A stretch of DNA of 24,679 bases. Source: an uncultured Acetatifactor sp. Lineage in GTDB: Bacteria > Bacillota > Clostridia > Lachnospirales > Lachnospiraceae. Made by a program: the position numbers and the translations under genes. Below, one piece after another: positions 1-6,538 of this stretch. The notes under the pieces are model-generated. The model was not told where the DNA came from. It saw only the letters and a list, made by a program, of their open reading frames with translations, and did no database searches. Within the stretch, counting starts at the first letter, position 1; every line of letters begins with the position of its first letter. The stretch spans positions 1 through 24,679 of the forward strand of contig CAJUTJ010000142.1 in NCBI GenBank assembly GCA_910589655.1. Reading direction: 5' to 3'.

Positions 1-9
1 AGTATGAGG

Positions 10-141
10 GTTTACTATGAAGATGCACACAAACCCGTAAGGACAGCGGGTTTGGCGCACAGCAGTCTCGGGATTTCGTGCAAGGGAGCACGAAACGCCT
101 CGCGTTTTCCGCAGGCAAGATTCAATACTTTCATAGTAATC
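10..141 (-). repeat. Structured dispersed repeat, copy A
   Basis: Non-coding, about 130 bp. An outer helix is formed by TTACTATGAA (12-21) and TTCATAGTAA (130-139). Inside are two perfect hairpins: AAACCCG/CGGGTTT (31-37 with 47-53) and TTTCGTGC/GCACGAAA (74-81 with 88-95). Read on the minus strand it shares ordered blocks with the element at 16268-16399: a GAGG-containing block, CCCGAGAC, TGCGC, a hairpin, then TGTGCAT. Orientation is therefore given relative to that copy. It has no protein potential and no T-tract directly after the outer helix. It could be a MITE-like or REP-like mobile repeat or a structured RNA; I cannot name a known family. Confidence 0.7.
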
Positions 142-153
142 CTATAAAAAAGA

Positions 154-182
154 AAGACATCTCTGTCAATTTATGATAGAAT
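154..182 (+). promoter_or_regulatory. Probable sigma-A promoter of the receiver-alarmone synthetase gene
   Basis: AAGACA at 154-159 and TAGAAT at 177-182 are separated by 17 bp. The predicted transcript start, near 189, lies downstream of the in-frame ATG at 187. That ATG therefore cannot be used from this promoter, which supports the later start at 280. It lies just after repeat copy A. Confidence 0.45.
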
Positions 183-279
183 AGAAATGTTCGAATATGC
201 CGGGAATTTCTTTCATGGGGTGAAAGAGATTCTCAGGTACGGAATATTTACAATCAGAACAGAGCAGGCGGGTATAGAG

Positions 280-1341
280 ATGCAGAAGATATTGGTGGTG
301 GACGATACGGAGATCAACCGTGAGCTGCTTCATGAGATCTTAAAGGACGATTATATAGTGGTGACAGCCGAGGATGGGGAACAGGCGCTGCGAAAGCTTC
401 AGGAACAGCATGACAGTATTGCCGCTCTCCTTTTGGATCTGCAGATGCCCAAGACGGACGGGTTTACGGTAGTCGTGAGGATGAAGGAGGAGGGATGGAT
501 CGATCGGATTCCCGTGCTGATTATCAGCAGTGAACACGCGGTGGAAATCGAAAACAAATGCTTGGAGCTGGGAGTATCCGATTTTATCCACAAGCCCTAT
601 GAGGCTTCCATAGTGAGAAACAGGGTCAGAAATGCGGTGGAACTGTTCAATTATAAAAAGCAGCTGGAGCAGAAGGTGGAAGAACAGGCGGAAACGCTGA
701 AAAAACAGTCCCAGATTATACAGATGCAGGCGGAGAGGTTAAGCAAGGCAAAACCCTTTAATACGCTGATGATGGAATACCGTTCCGTGATTATGGAGGT
801 GGAGACGAAGCTTAAGGTTTTAAATGCCGTGTTCTCCGAGGAATATAAGAGGAATCCTTTTGAGTCCATTAAGAGCAGGTTGAAAACACCGGAAAGCATA
901 TACAAAAAGCTGGAGAGAAAGGGGTATTCTTTTACCATAGAAAACATCCAAAATCATATTGCGGATGTGGCCGGACTCAGAGTCATTTGTTCCTTTCCGG
1001 ATGATATTTATCGTCTGGCGGAGCTTTTGACCAAGCAGGATGATATTATACTGCTGAAGCGGAAGGACTATATCAAGACACCGAAGACCAACGGATACAG
1101 GAGTCTGCATCTTATCTTGAGCGTGCCGATATTTTTGGCGGATGAGAAAAAATATATTAAAGTAGAAGTCCAGTTCCGTACCATCGCCATGGATTTCTGG
1201 GCGAGTCTGGAGCATAAACTAAAATATAAGAAAGATATTCACAATACCGACGAGATTGAGCGGCAGCTGAGAGCCTGTGCGGTTTCCATTGAGGCTCTGG
1301 ATTACCAGATGCAGGAAATACGGGATCGGATCGAACAATAA
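280..1341 (+). CDS. Response regulator receiver fused to RelA/SpoT-type (p)ppGpp synthetase
   Basis: Predicted 353-aa cytoplasmic protein. Residues 1-120 form a CheY-like receiver: the acidic pair D8-D9, phospho-acceptor D53 in LLDLQMP, S83/S84 in the switch position and K105 in HKPYE. A charged helix or coiled coil spans about 123-158. Residues 160-353 match the small alarmone synthetase domain: the basic IKSRLKTPESIYKK stretch (197-210), DVAGLR (229-234), GYRSLH (272-277), EVQFRT (296-301) and W307 with EHKLKYK. No HD hydrolase, TGS or ACT domain is present, so it should only make (p)ppGpp by transferring pyrophosphate from ATP to GDP or GTP. The start at 280 is chosen because the receiver begins there; an in-frame ATG at 187 lies at or before the predicted transcript start. 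No histidine kinase is adjacent. Control of synthesis by phosphorylation is inference. Confidence 0.9.
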   Translation: MQKILVVDDTEINRELLHEILKDDYIVVTAEDGEQALRKLQEQHDSIAALLLDLQMPKTDGFTVVVRMKEEGWIDRIPVLIISSEHAVEIENKCLELGVSDFIHKPYEASIVRNRVRNAVELFNYKKQLEQKVEEQAETLKKQSQIIQMQAERLSKAKPFNTLMMEYRSVIMEVETKLKVLNAVFSEEYKRNPFESIKSRLKTPESIYKKLERKGYSFTIENIQNHIADVAGLRVICSFPDDIYRLAELLTKQDDIILLKRKDYIKTPKTNGYRSLHLILSVPIFLADEKKYIKVEVQFRTIAMDFWASLEHKLKYKKDIHNTDEIERQLRACAVSIEALDYQMQEIRDRIEQ

Positions 1342-1453
1342 CTATGCCACCGAACTCGGTTTTATGGTGTGGAAAAGGACGAATAAACGTCCATGCCGTG
1401 GAATGGGGAGCATATAGTAGGAAAAGGATACGAAGACAGGAAGGGACATTGAT

Positions 1454-1852
1454 TTGAAAATAATGATTATGGACGGTCAGGGCGGCGGTGTGGGCAGAAG
1501 CCTTGTGGAAGAATTGCACAAGGCTTATCCTGAGGCGGAGTTGATTGCCGTGGGGACGAATGCCGTGGCCACGGCCAATATGATGAGAGGCGGGACGGCG
1601 CTGGGGGCCACGGGAGAGAACGCGGTCATTTACAACAGTCGTCAGGCGGATGTGATCGCAGGTCCCATAGGCATTGTCATGGCAAATGCCATGCTGGGCG
1701 AAATCACCCCCAAAATGGCGGAGGCGGTGTCCTCCAGTGAAGCCGAAATTGTGTTGATTCCCATGAGCCGGTGCAATGCATCGGTAATGGGAGTGGAGAG
1801 CAGAAAGCTTTCGGATTATGTAAAGGAAGCAGTGGAAAAAATTGGACTTTAG
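1454..1852 (+). CDS. DUF3842 family protein
   Basis: 132-aa small cytoplasmic protein of the uncharacterised DUF3842 family. It starts with a TTG codon (MKIMIMDGQGGGVG after initiation), with an AGGAAGGG ribosome site 7 bases before it. The N-terminus has a beta-strand then the glycine-rich GQGGGVGRS, resembling a nucleotide-binding loop. Further conserved-looking segments are GTNAVATANMMRGG and GPIGIVMANAMLGEITP. No function is established that I know of. The next gene overlaps its last 11 bases, so the two are probably translated together. Confidence 0.8.
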   Translation: MKIMIMDGQGGGVGRSLVEELHKAYPEAELIAVGTNAVATANMMRGGTALGATGENAVIYNSRQADVIAGPIGIVMANAMLGEITPKMAEAVSSSEAEIVLIPMSRCNASVMGVESRKLSDYVKEAVEKIGL

Positions 1853-2891
1853 AGAGTTATTTATAGCACAGAACCTGCAGCATCCGTCCATGGGTGCTCA
1901 GGATGCAGTGAAGCTTTGCTATCAGGCGGCTTTTGGCGCGGAGCATCTTCTGCGGGAGGAGACTGCGGCCCGTCAATATCTGGAAAAAGAATATGAAGCT
2001 TTGGAGCCGGACGAAACCGCCCTCTATGAGCAGATTCATCCCCGTATGTGCCGCATAAATCTGGCGGCATGGAAAAGGGAGGGAATGCCCTTGGAGTGGC
2101 TGTTTCGTATGTTCGCGGACACGGCGGCGGATGCCTGCAAGGGCGGGGAAGAGATGTTCCGGGAATGTCTGGATACGGTGGAGCTGCTGGTGAGGGAGGG
2201 AGCGGTTTCTATCCCCATGGAACAATGGAAGGGCTTTCTGGGGCACTACCCCCTTTGTCGGCCGGAGGCAGTGCATCACAGCGAAAATTACCGCGCCAAG
2301 GAGCGGCCGGCTTACCGGCTGGTCAGCGCCCGGTATATCTCCATGCTGCCGGTTTTAAAGGCGGCGGCGGATCTGCCGCAGGAGGGGAAAATTATTGCTA
2401 TCGACGGTCGGTGTGCGTCCGGCAAGACCACTCTGGCAAAACGGCTTATGAGGGTGACGGGAGCCGGTGCAGTGCATATGGATGACTTTTTCCTTCCGCC
2501 CAAACTGCGCAGGCCGGAGCGTTTGGAGGAGCCCGGCGGTAATGTGCACTACGAACGCTTTATGGAGGAGGTGCTCACCCGCATAAAGGATCCCCGGGAA
2601 TTTCGCTATCGCTGTTTTGACTGCGGGACAATGAGGCCGGGCGCGGAGCGGACAGTGAAAGAGGGACGTTTAAGGATTGTGGAAGGGGCATACAGCTGCC
2701 ATCCCGTTTTCGGAGATTATATGGGCTTGCGGGTGTTCTGTCATGTGGAACCACAGGAACAGCTGAGGCGGATCGAAGAGCGGAACGGGGCGGAAATGCT
2801 GAACAATTTCCGAAATAGGTGGATTCCTATGGAAGAGCGGTATATCCGGCACTGCCGGATCCGGGAGCAAGCGCATTTGGTAGTGTCGTAA
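1842..2891 (+). CDS. Uridine-kinase-like P-loop protein with extra N-terminal domain
   Basis: 349 aa, TTG start, overlapping the DUF3842 gene by 11 bp. Residues about 184-349 resemble the uridine kinase/phosphoribulokinase group: Walker A GRCASGKT (189-196), then VHMDDFF (211-217) placed like the uridine kinase DDF motif, with basic and aromatic segments toward the C-terminus. Residues 1-180 are a separate helical domain I do not recognise; it has GAEHLL and GHYPLCRPE motifs and no membrane segments. The likely activity is phosphorylation of a small hydroxyl substrate. Substrate identity is not shown by the sequence, so no gene symbol is given. Typical uridine kinases are near 210 aa, so the N-terminal half is an addition. 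Confidence 0.75.
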   Translation: MDFRELFIAQNLQHPSMGAQDAVKLCYQAAFGAEHLLREETAARQYLEKEYEALEPDETALYEQIHPRMCRINLAAWKREGMPLEWLFRMFADTAADACKGGEEMFRECLDTVELLVREGAVSIPMEQWKGFLGHYPLCRPEAVHHSENYRAKERPAYRLVSARYISMLPVLKAAADLPQEGKIIAIDGRCASGKTTLAKRLMRVTGAGAVHMDDFFLPPKLRRPERLEEPGGNVHYERFMEEVLTRIKDPREFRYRCFDCGTMRPGAERTVKEGRLRIVEGAYSCHPVFGDYMGLRVFCHVEPQEQLRRIEERNGAEMLNNFRNRWIPMEERYIRHCRIREQAHLVVS

Positions 2892-2987
2892 AGTGGAGAA
2901 GTTCACTTTGCGGAGAAGTTTTATGAGAGAAATGCATTTTAAGTATATTTGTAAAAATGCAGGCTGCGGAAAGGTATGGGTAGTATT

Positions 2988-3488
2988 ATGCTGCAACGCT
3001 TTTATCCTGACAATGAAGTGGACAGTGCTTATGAGATAGATTATCAGGCTTTATACCGAAAGGGATACAGGGGAGTGATCTTTGACATTGACAATACGCT
3101 GGTTCCCCACGGCGCTCCGGCGGACGAGAGAGCCGCGGCATTGTTCCGGCGGCTCAGAGCCATGGGATACGAAACCATGCTTCTGTCAAATAATAAGGAG
3201 CCGCGGGTGAAGATGTTCCATGAGGGTGTTGGCTCGCCCTATATTTTCAAAGCGGGGAAACCCGGCAGACAAGGATACGAAAAGGCTATGGAACGTATGG
3301 GGACGGTGCCACGCACTACATTGTTTGTGGGAGATCAGCTTTTTACGGATGTCTGGGGGGCAAAGAAGGCCGGAATCGTCACTTATCTAGTGAAGCCCAT
3401 TCATCCAAAGGAGGAGATCCAGATTGTATTGAAACGCTGTCTGGAACGAATCGTGTTGTTCTTCTATCATCGAAGCAAAAAAGCGTAA
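2988..3488 (+). CDS. YqeG family HAD IIIA-type phosphatase
   Basis: 166 aa. HAD motif I is VIFDIDNTLVP with D33 and D35. Motif II is in LLSNN, and motif III/IV is in GDQLFTDVWGAKKAG. This order and size fit YqeG of Firmicutes, a predicted phosphatase of unsettled substrate. An in-frame ATG at 2976 lies one base after a GGAAAGG sequence, too close for use. The ATG at 2988 gives the usual MLQRFYPD-type family N-terminus and a 13-base spacing, which is long. It follows the kinase-like gene by about 100 bp and is followed by a hairpin that may end transcription. The C-terminus is basic (HRSKKA). Confidence 0.88.
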   Translation: MLQRFYPDNEVDSAYEIDYQALYRKGYRGVIFDIDNTLVPHGAPADERAAALFRRLRAMGYETMLLSNNKEPRVKMFHEGVGSPYIFKAGKPGRQGYEKAMERMGTVPRTTLFVGDQLFTDVWGAKKAGIVTYLVKPIHPKEEIQIVLKRCLERIVLFFYHRSKKA

Positions 3489-3494
3489 TCGGTT

Positions 3495-3520
3495 GAAAGA
3501 AGAATATTCTTTCTGGTTTT
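3495..3520 (+). terminator. Possible terminator after yqeG-like gene
   Basis: GAAAGAA (3495-3501) pairs perfectly with TTCTTTC (3507-3513) around a 5-base loop, followed by TGGTTTT. The stem is AT-rich and the T-run is short, so this is a weak candidate. Confidence 0.4.
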
Positions 3521-3530
3521 GCACCGGTTC

Positions 3531-3694
3531 ATTGATTGTTTGTGCAGCCAATGGCGGTATGTCTGGAAGTTTGGATGTAAACTTCCAAATATTGATTGTT
3601 ATGTGCAAAGAGGGGATACACGCCCTCTTATGAAGAATTTGTGCCGAAACGTCACAAATTCCATGATGGCAGAGCGAAATCTGATATTTCGCTC
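3531..3694. repeat. Four-hairpin structured intergenic element upstream of aroE
   Basis: Four consecutive perfect hairpins occur in 131 bp: 3564-3572/3579-3587 (9 bp), 3608-3614/3623-3629 (7 bp), 3635-3643/3653-3661 (9 bp) and 3672-3680/3686-3694 (9 bp). The sequence ATTGATTGTT followed by TGTGCA appears at 3531 and again, with one extra base, at 3591, giving a 60-bp direct repeat. The element ends 38 bp before the aroE start. No T-tract follows the last hairpin and no known riboswitch consensus is recognised. A short reading frame through it has no ribosome site and no recognisable protein. Confidence 0.6.
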
Positions 3695-3732
3695 GCCTCT
3701 TCAGCGTAAAATGCTTCGGAATGGAGGAAAAA

Positions 3733-4605
3733 ATGAATATTGACGGATATACCCGCACATGCGGGCTTTTGGGAAATCCGGTGGAACATACACTGTCCCC
3801 GGTGATACATAATACCTTATCGGAAAAATTGGGGCAAAATCTGGTATATGTCCCGTTTCGTGTCCCTTCAGGGCATGTAGGGGAAGCGGTGAGGGGAGCT
3901 TTTTCTTTGAATCTTCTGGGTTTGAACGTAACGGTTCCCTATAAGAGTGAAGTGATCCCCTTTTTGAAAGAGATAGATCCTCTGGCAAAGCAGATCGGAG
4001 CGGTGAACACGCTGGTGCGCGTGGAAGAGGGGTATAAGGGATATAATACGGATATGCCGGGACTATACCGCGCCATGTGCGAGGATGAGGTTAAAATAGC
4101 GGGAGAAAAGGTATTGATATTAGGTGCGGGAGGCGTGGCGAGGGCGGTTGCCATGCTGCTGGCGCAGAAAGAGGCTGCCGAAATCCTGATGCTGAACCGC
4201 AGCGTGGAGAAAGCGGAACTGATGGCGGAGGAGGTAAACGGCATTGCCGGGAAACGGCTGGTAAGGGCAATGCCTTTGGAAGCCTTTGACCGGCTGCCGA
4301 AAGGGGAAAAATATCTTGCGGTTCAGGCTACCAATGTGGGAATGTTCCCCCATACGGAAGATGTCATCATCAGAGAGGATGCCTTTTACGAGAGAATCCA
4401 TACCGGCTATGATCTGATTTTTAATCCTGCCGACACACGGTTTATGCAAATGGTAAGAATCCATGGGGGCAGGGCTTTCGGCGGAATGAAAATGCTGCTG
4501 TATCAAGGGATTATTGCATACGAATTGTGGACGGGCGAAACGGTGGACAAGGAGCTTGCGGAGGAAATCTATGACCGGCTGACGAGCCGGTTGGCGGCGG
4601 AATAG
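3733..4605 (+). CDS. aroE: Shikimate dehydrogenase (NADP+)
   Basis: 290 aa. Reduces 3-dehydroshikimate to shikimate in chorismate synthesis. The substrate domain has GNPVEHTLSPVIHNT (14-28), catalytic K71 in NVTVPYK and D107 in GYNTDMPG. The nucleotide fold begins at LILGAGGVARA (128-138), followed by an ATNVGM segment and the C-terminal GMKMLLYQG. The start at 3733 is preferred over the in-frame ATG at 3721 because GGAGG lies at 3724-3728, between them, and gives ideal spacing to 3733. The stop codon falls inside a 41-bp-period tandem duplication. Just downstream is the fused shikimate kinase/dehydroquinase gene, so two further shikimate steps are encoded alongside. Confidence 0.95.
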   Translation: MNIDGYTRTCGLLGNPVEHTLSPVIHNTLSEKLGQNLVYVPFRVPSGHVGEAVRGAFSLNLLGLNVTVPYKSEVIPFLKEIDPLAKQIGAVNTLVRVEEGYKGYNTDMPGLYRAMCEDEVKIAGEKVLILGAGGVARAVAMLLAQKEAAEILMLNRSVEKAELMAEEVNGIAGKRLVRAMPLEAFDRLPKGEKYLAVQATNVGMFPHTEDVIIREDAFYERIHTGYDLIFNPADTRFMQMVRIHGGRAFGGMKMLLYQGIIAYELWTGETVDKELAEEIYDRLTSRLAAE

Positions 4606-4671
4606 GGGAAGCAGATAGGCAGAAGCAGACAACGGCGGCGGAATAGGGGAAGCAGATTGGCAAAGGCAGAC
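4593..4671 (+). repeat. Two-copy tandem duplication over the aroE stop codon
   Basis: Copies at 4593-4630 and 4634-4671 (period 41 bp) are near-identical; both begin GGCGGCGGAATAGGGGAAGC. The first copy contains the aroE TAG, so the duplication does not change the protein. It fills most of the gap before the next gene. Confidence 0.85.
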
Positions 4672-4718
4672 CGCCGGAAGAGTAAAATAGAGAGAAGAAA
4701 CGGGGACGGCGTGACGGA

Positions 4719-5675
4719 ATGAGAAAGAATGAAAATCTGGTATTAATCGGATTTATGGGAAGCGGTAAAACTTCGGTGGGATTAAAGCTATCCTATATGC
4801 TCCGGAAGGGGGTGGAGGATACGGACAAGCTCATAGAGCGCCGGAAGGGCAAAAGCATCGGAGCCATATTTGACGAACAGGGCGAGGAAGCCTTCCGGCA
4901 GATGGAGACGGATTTGCTGGCGGAGCTGGGAGAACAAAAGTTTTCACGGATTTATTCCGTGGGCGGCGGAACTCCGGTCAGAGAGGAGAACAGGGAACTG
5001 TTAAGAAAGCTTGGAAAAGTGGTCTATCTGCGTGTTACACCGGAGACAGTGTATCATCGGCTGAAGGAAGATACCACAAGACCGCTTTTGCAGTGTGCAG
5101 ATCCTCTGGGGCGGATCCGGCAGCTCATGGAGAGCCGGAGAGAGGCCTATGAGGCATGTGCGGATAAGATAATCGACGGGGACGGATTGACCGTGGAAGA
5201 GATAGCGGATCGAATTATGGAGGAGATGGGAAAGATGAAGCTTTTGGTGATAAACGGCCCGAATCTAAATTTTCTGGGTATCCGGGAGAAAAGTGTATAC
5301 GGAACGCAGGATTATGAATATTTGCTGGAGCTGATCCGGAAAAAGGCGGAGAGTACGGGCTGTGACATTACGGTATTTCAGAGCAACCATGAGGGAGCTA
5401 TTATTGACAGGATTCAAGAGGCATATTTTGACGGCACGGAGGGAATCGTGATCAATCCCGGCGCTTACACGCATTATAGTTATGCCATCAGAGATGCATT
5501 GGCGAGCATTACGGTTCCGAAGGTGGAGATTCATATTTCCGATATTACACAGAGGGAAGAGTTCCGCAAAATATCCGTCACGGCTCCGGTCTGTGACAAA
5601 CAGATCTACGGGCAGGGGCTGGACGGATATCTGCAGGCAATTGATTTTATTGTCGGTGAAAACGGTATTGTGTAA
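4719..5675 (+). CDS. aroKQ: Fused shikimate kinase and type II 3-dehydroquinate dehydratase
   Basis: 318-aa bifunctional protein. Residues 1-170 are shikimate kinase: Walker A GFMGSGKT (11-18), the DTD stretch at 34-36, R60 in EAFRQME, GGG at 82-84, R121 in TRPLL and R140 in SRREAY. Residues 173-318 are type II dehydroquinase: INGPNLNFLG (178-187), R189, catalytic Y194, FQSNHEG (220-226), INPGAYTHYS, then E270, H272 and R279 in EIHISDITQRE. Each half has its family's normal length, so both should be active. The enzymes catalyse steps 5 and 3 of the shikimate pathway. The dehydroquinase half begins with an internal ATG at 5235 preceded by AGGAG at 5221-5225, so a free dehydroquinase may also be made. 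The symbol denotes the fusion, not an official name. Confidence 0.93.
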   Translation: MRKNENLVLIGFMGSGKTSVGLKLSYMLRKGVEDTDKLIERRKGKSIGAIFDEQGEEAFRQMETDLLAELGEQKFSRIYSVGGGTPVREENRELLRKLGKVVYLRVTPETVYHRLKEDTTRPLLQCADPLGRIRQLMESRREAYEACADKIIDGDGLTVEEIADRIMEEMGKMKLLVINGPNLNFLGIREKSVYGTQDYEYLLELIRKKAESTGCDITVFQSNHEGAIIDRIQEAYFDGTEGIVINPGAYTHYSYAIRDALASITVPKVEIHISDITQREEFRKISVTAPVCDKQIYGQGLDGYLQAIDFIVGENGIV

Positions 5676-5705
5676 CGGTTCGGCCATGCGGAAATTACTT
5701 ATGTA

Positions 5706-5742
5706 ACTTGTCCGCGGGAACAAGTATTTTAAATTTTTTTTA
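5706..5742 (+). terminator. Rho-independent terminator of the shikimate genes
   Basis: ACTTGT pairs with ACAAGT across a GC-rich top (5706-5725, one bulged A), followed by a T-rich tract with eight consecutive T at 5734-5741. It sits 30 bp after the fusion gene stop. Confidence 0.75.
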
Positions 5743-5750
5743 GAAAATAG

Positions 5751-5779
5751 TTGAAATAAATACCATTTTATATTAAACT
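5751..5779 (+). promoter_or_regulatory. Possible efp promoter
   Basis: TTGAAA at 5751-5756 with TAAACT at 5774-5779, 17-bp spacer. The -10 matches consensus at four of six positions. A TATGAT at 5779-5784 is an alternative -10 without a good -35. Confidence 0.3.
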
Positions 5780-5821
5780 ATGATGGAATTATATTGTGAA
5801 TAGCATAGGAGGATTATAAAT

Positions 5822-6379
5822 ATGATTTCTGCAGGTGATTTCAGAAATGGTATAACAATTGAGTATGATAATAATGTATACCAGATTATTGAATTCCAGC
5901 ACGTGAAGCCTGGTAAGGGTGCGGCATTTGTCAGGACAAAGCTGAAGAACATCAAGAGCGGCGGCGTGGTTGAGAAAACTTTCCGTCCCACCGAGAAATG
6001 CCCTCAGGCGCGTATTGATAGAAAAGATATGCAGTATCTGTATTCTGACGGAGACCTGTTTTACTTTATGGACAATGAGAACTATGAGCAGATAGCGCTG
6101 AACAGCGAAGCGGTTAGCGATGCGTTGAAATTTGTGAAAGAGAACGAGATGTGCAAGGTTTGTTCCCATAACGGCAGTGTATTTTCCGTGGAACCTCCTC
6201 TGTTTGTAGAGCTGGAGATTACGGAGACAGAGCCCGGATTTAAGGGAGATACCGCTACCGGCGCAAATAAACCCGCTATTGTGGAGACCGGTGCACAGGT
6301 TGCCGTTCCTTTGTTCGTAGAGCAGGGCGATAAGATTAAGATTGATACCAGAACGGGTGAATATCTGTCCAGAGTATAG
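5822..6379 (+). CDS. efp: Translation elongation factor P
   Basis: 185 aa, the normal EF-P length. EF-P binds between the P and E sites of stalled ribosomes and promotes peptide bond formation at polyproline. It has the N-terminal KOW-like domain with the loop HVKPGKGAAFVRTK; K32 at the tip is the position modified in other bacteria (5-aminopentanol in Bacillus). Two OB-fold domains follow, with LFVELEITETEPGFKGDTATGANKPA split across the middle and the usual VPLFVEQGDKIKIDTRTGEYLSR ending (quoted loosely). AGGAGG at 5807-5812 lies nine bases before ATG. It is a single-gene unit with terminators on both sides. No EF-P modification genes are in the window. Confidence 0.97.
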   Translation: MISAGDFRNGITIEYDNNVYQIIEFQHVKPGKGAAFVRTKLKNIKSGGVVEKTFRPTEKCPQARIDRKDMQYLYSDGDLFYFMDNENYEQIALNSEAVSDALKFVKENEMCKVCSHNGSVFSVEPPLFVELEITETEPGFKGDTATGANKPAIVETGAQVAVPLFVEQGDKIKIDTRTGEYLSRV

Positions 6380-6410
6380 GTTGTTAACATATTTTGCTAT
6401 CAAAACTTGT

Positions 6411-6449
6411 AAGGCAATGACATTTTACGGAAGTGTCCTTGCCTTTTTT
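6411..6449 (+). terminator. Rho-independent terminator of efp
   Basis: AAGGCAATGACA (6411-6422) pairs with TGTCCTTGCCTT (6434-6445), one mismatch, followed by six T. Confidence 0.85.
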
Positions 6450-6538
6450 GTTGTCTAAAAATGTAATATGCAATCGTTTTGTTTGAGTGGTTTGTGTCCT
6501 GAAAACGACATAACCGGAACATAAAAGGAGGAAAATGT

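Noticed and set aside
10..141. Copy A considered as a cyclic di-GMP, cobalamin or THF riboswitch
   Set aside because: None of the conserved core sequences is present and a related copy sits elsewhere in another context, which favours a dispersed repeat.
187..279. N-terminal extension of the receiver-synthetase protein
   Set aside because: The ATG at 187 has no ribosome site, lies at or before the predicted transcript start, and the receiver fold starts exactly at the later Met.
1157..1891. Long minus-strand frame opposite the synthetase and DUF3842 genes
   Set aside because: It is antisense to two well-supported genes, His-rich and without motifs or a ribosome site; a shadow frame.
3519..3743. 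74-codon frame through the hairpin array
   Set aside because: No ribosome site, composition follows the repeats, and it overlaps the aroE ribosome site.
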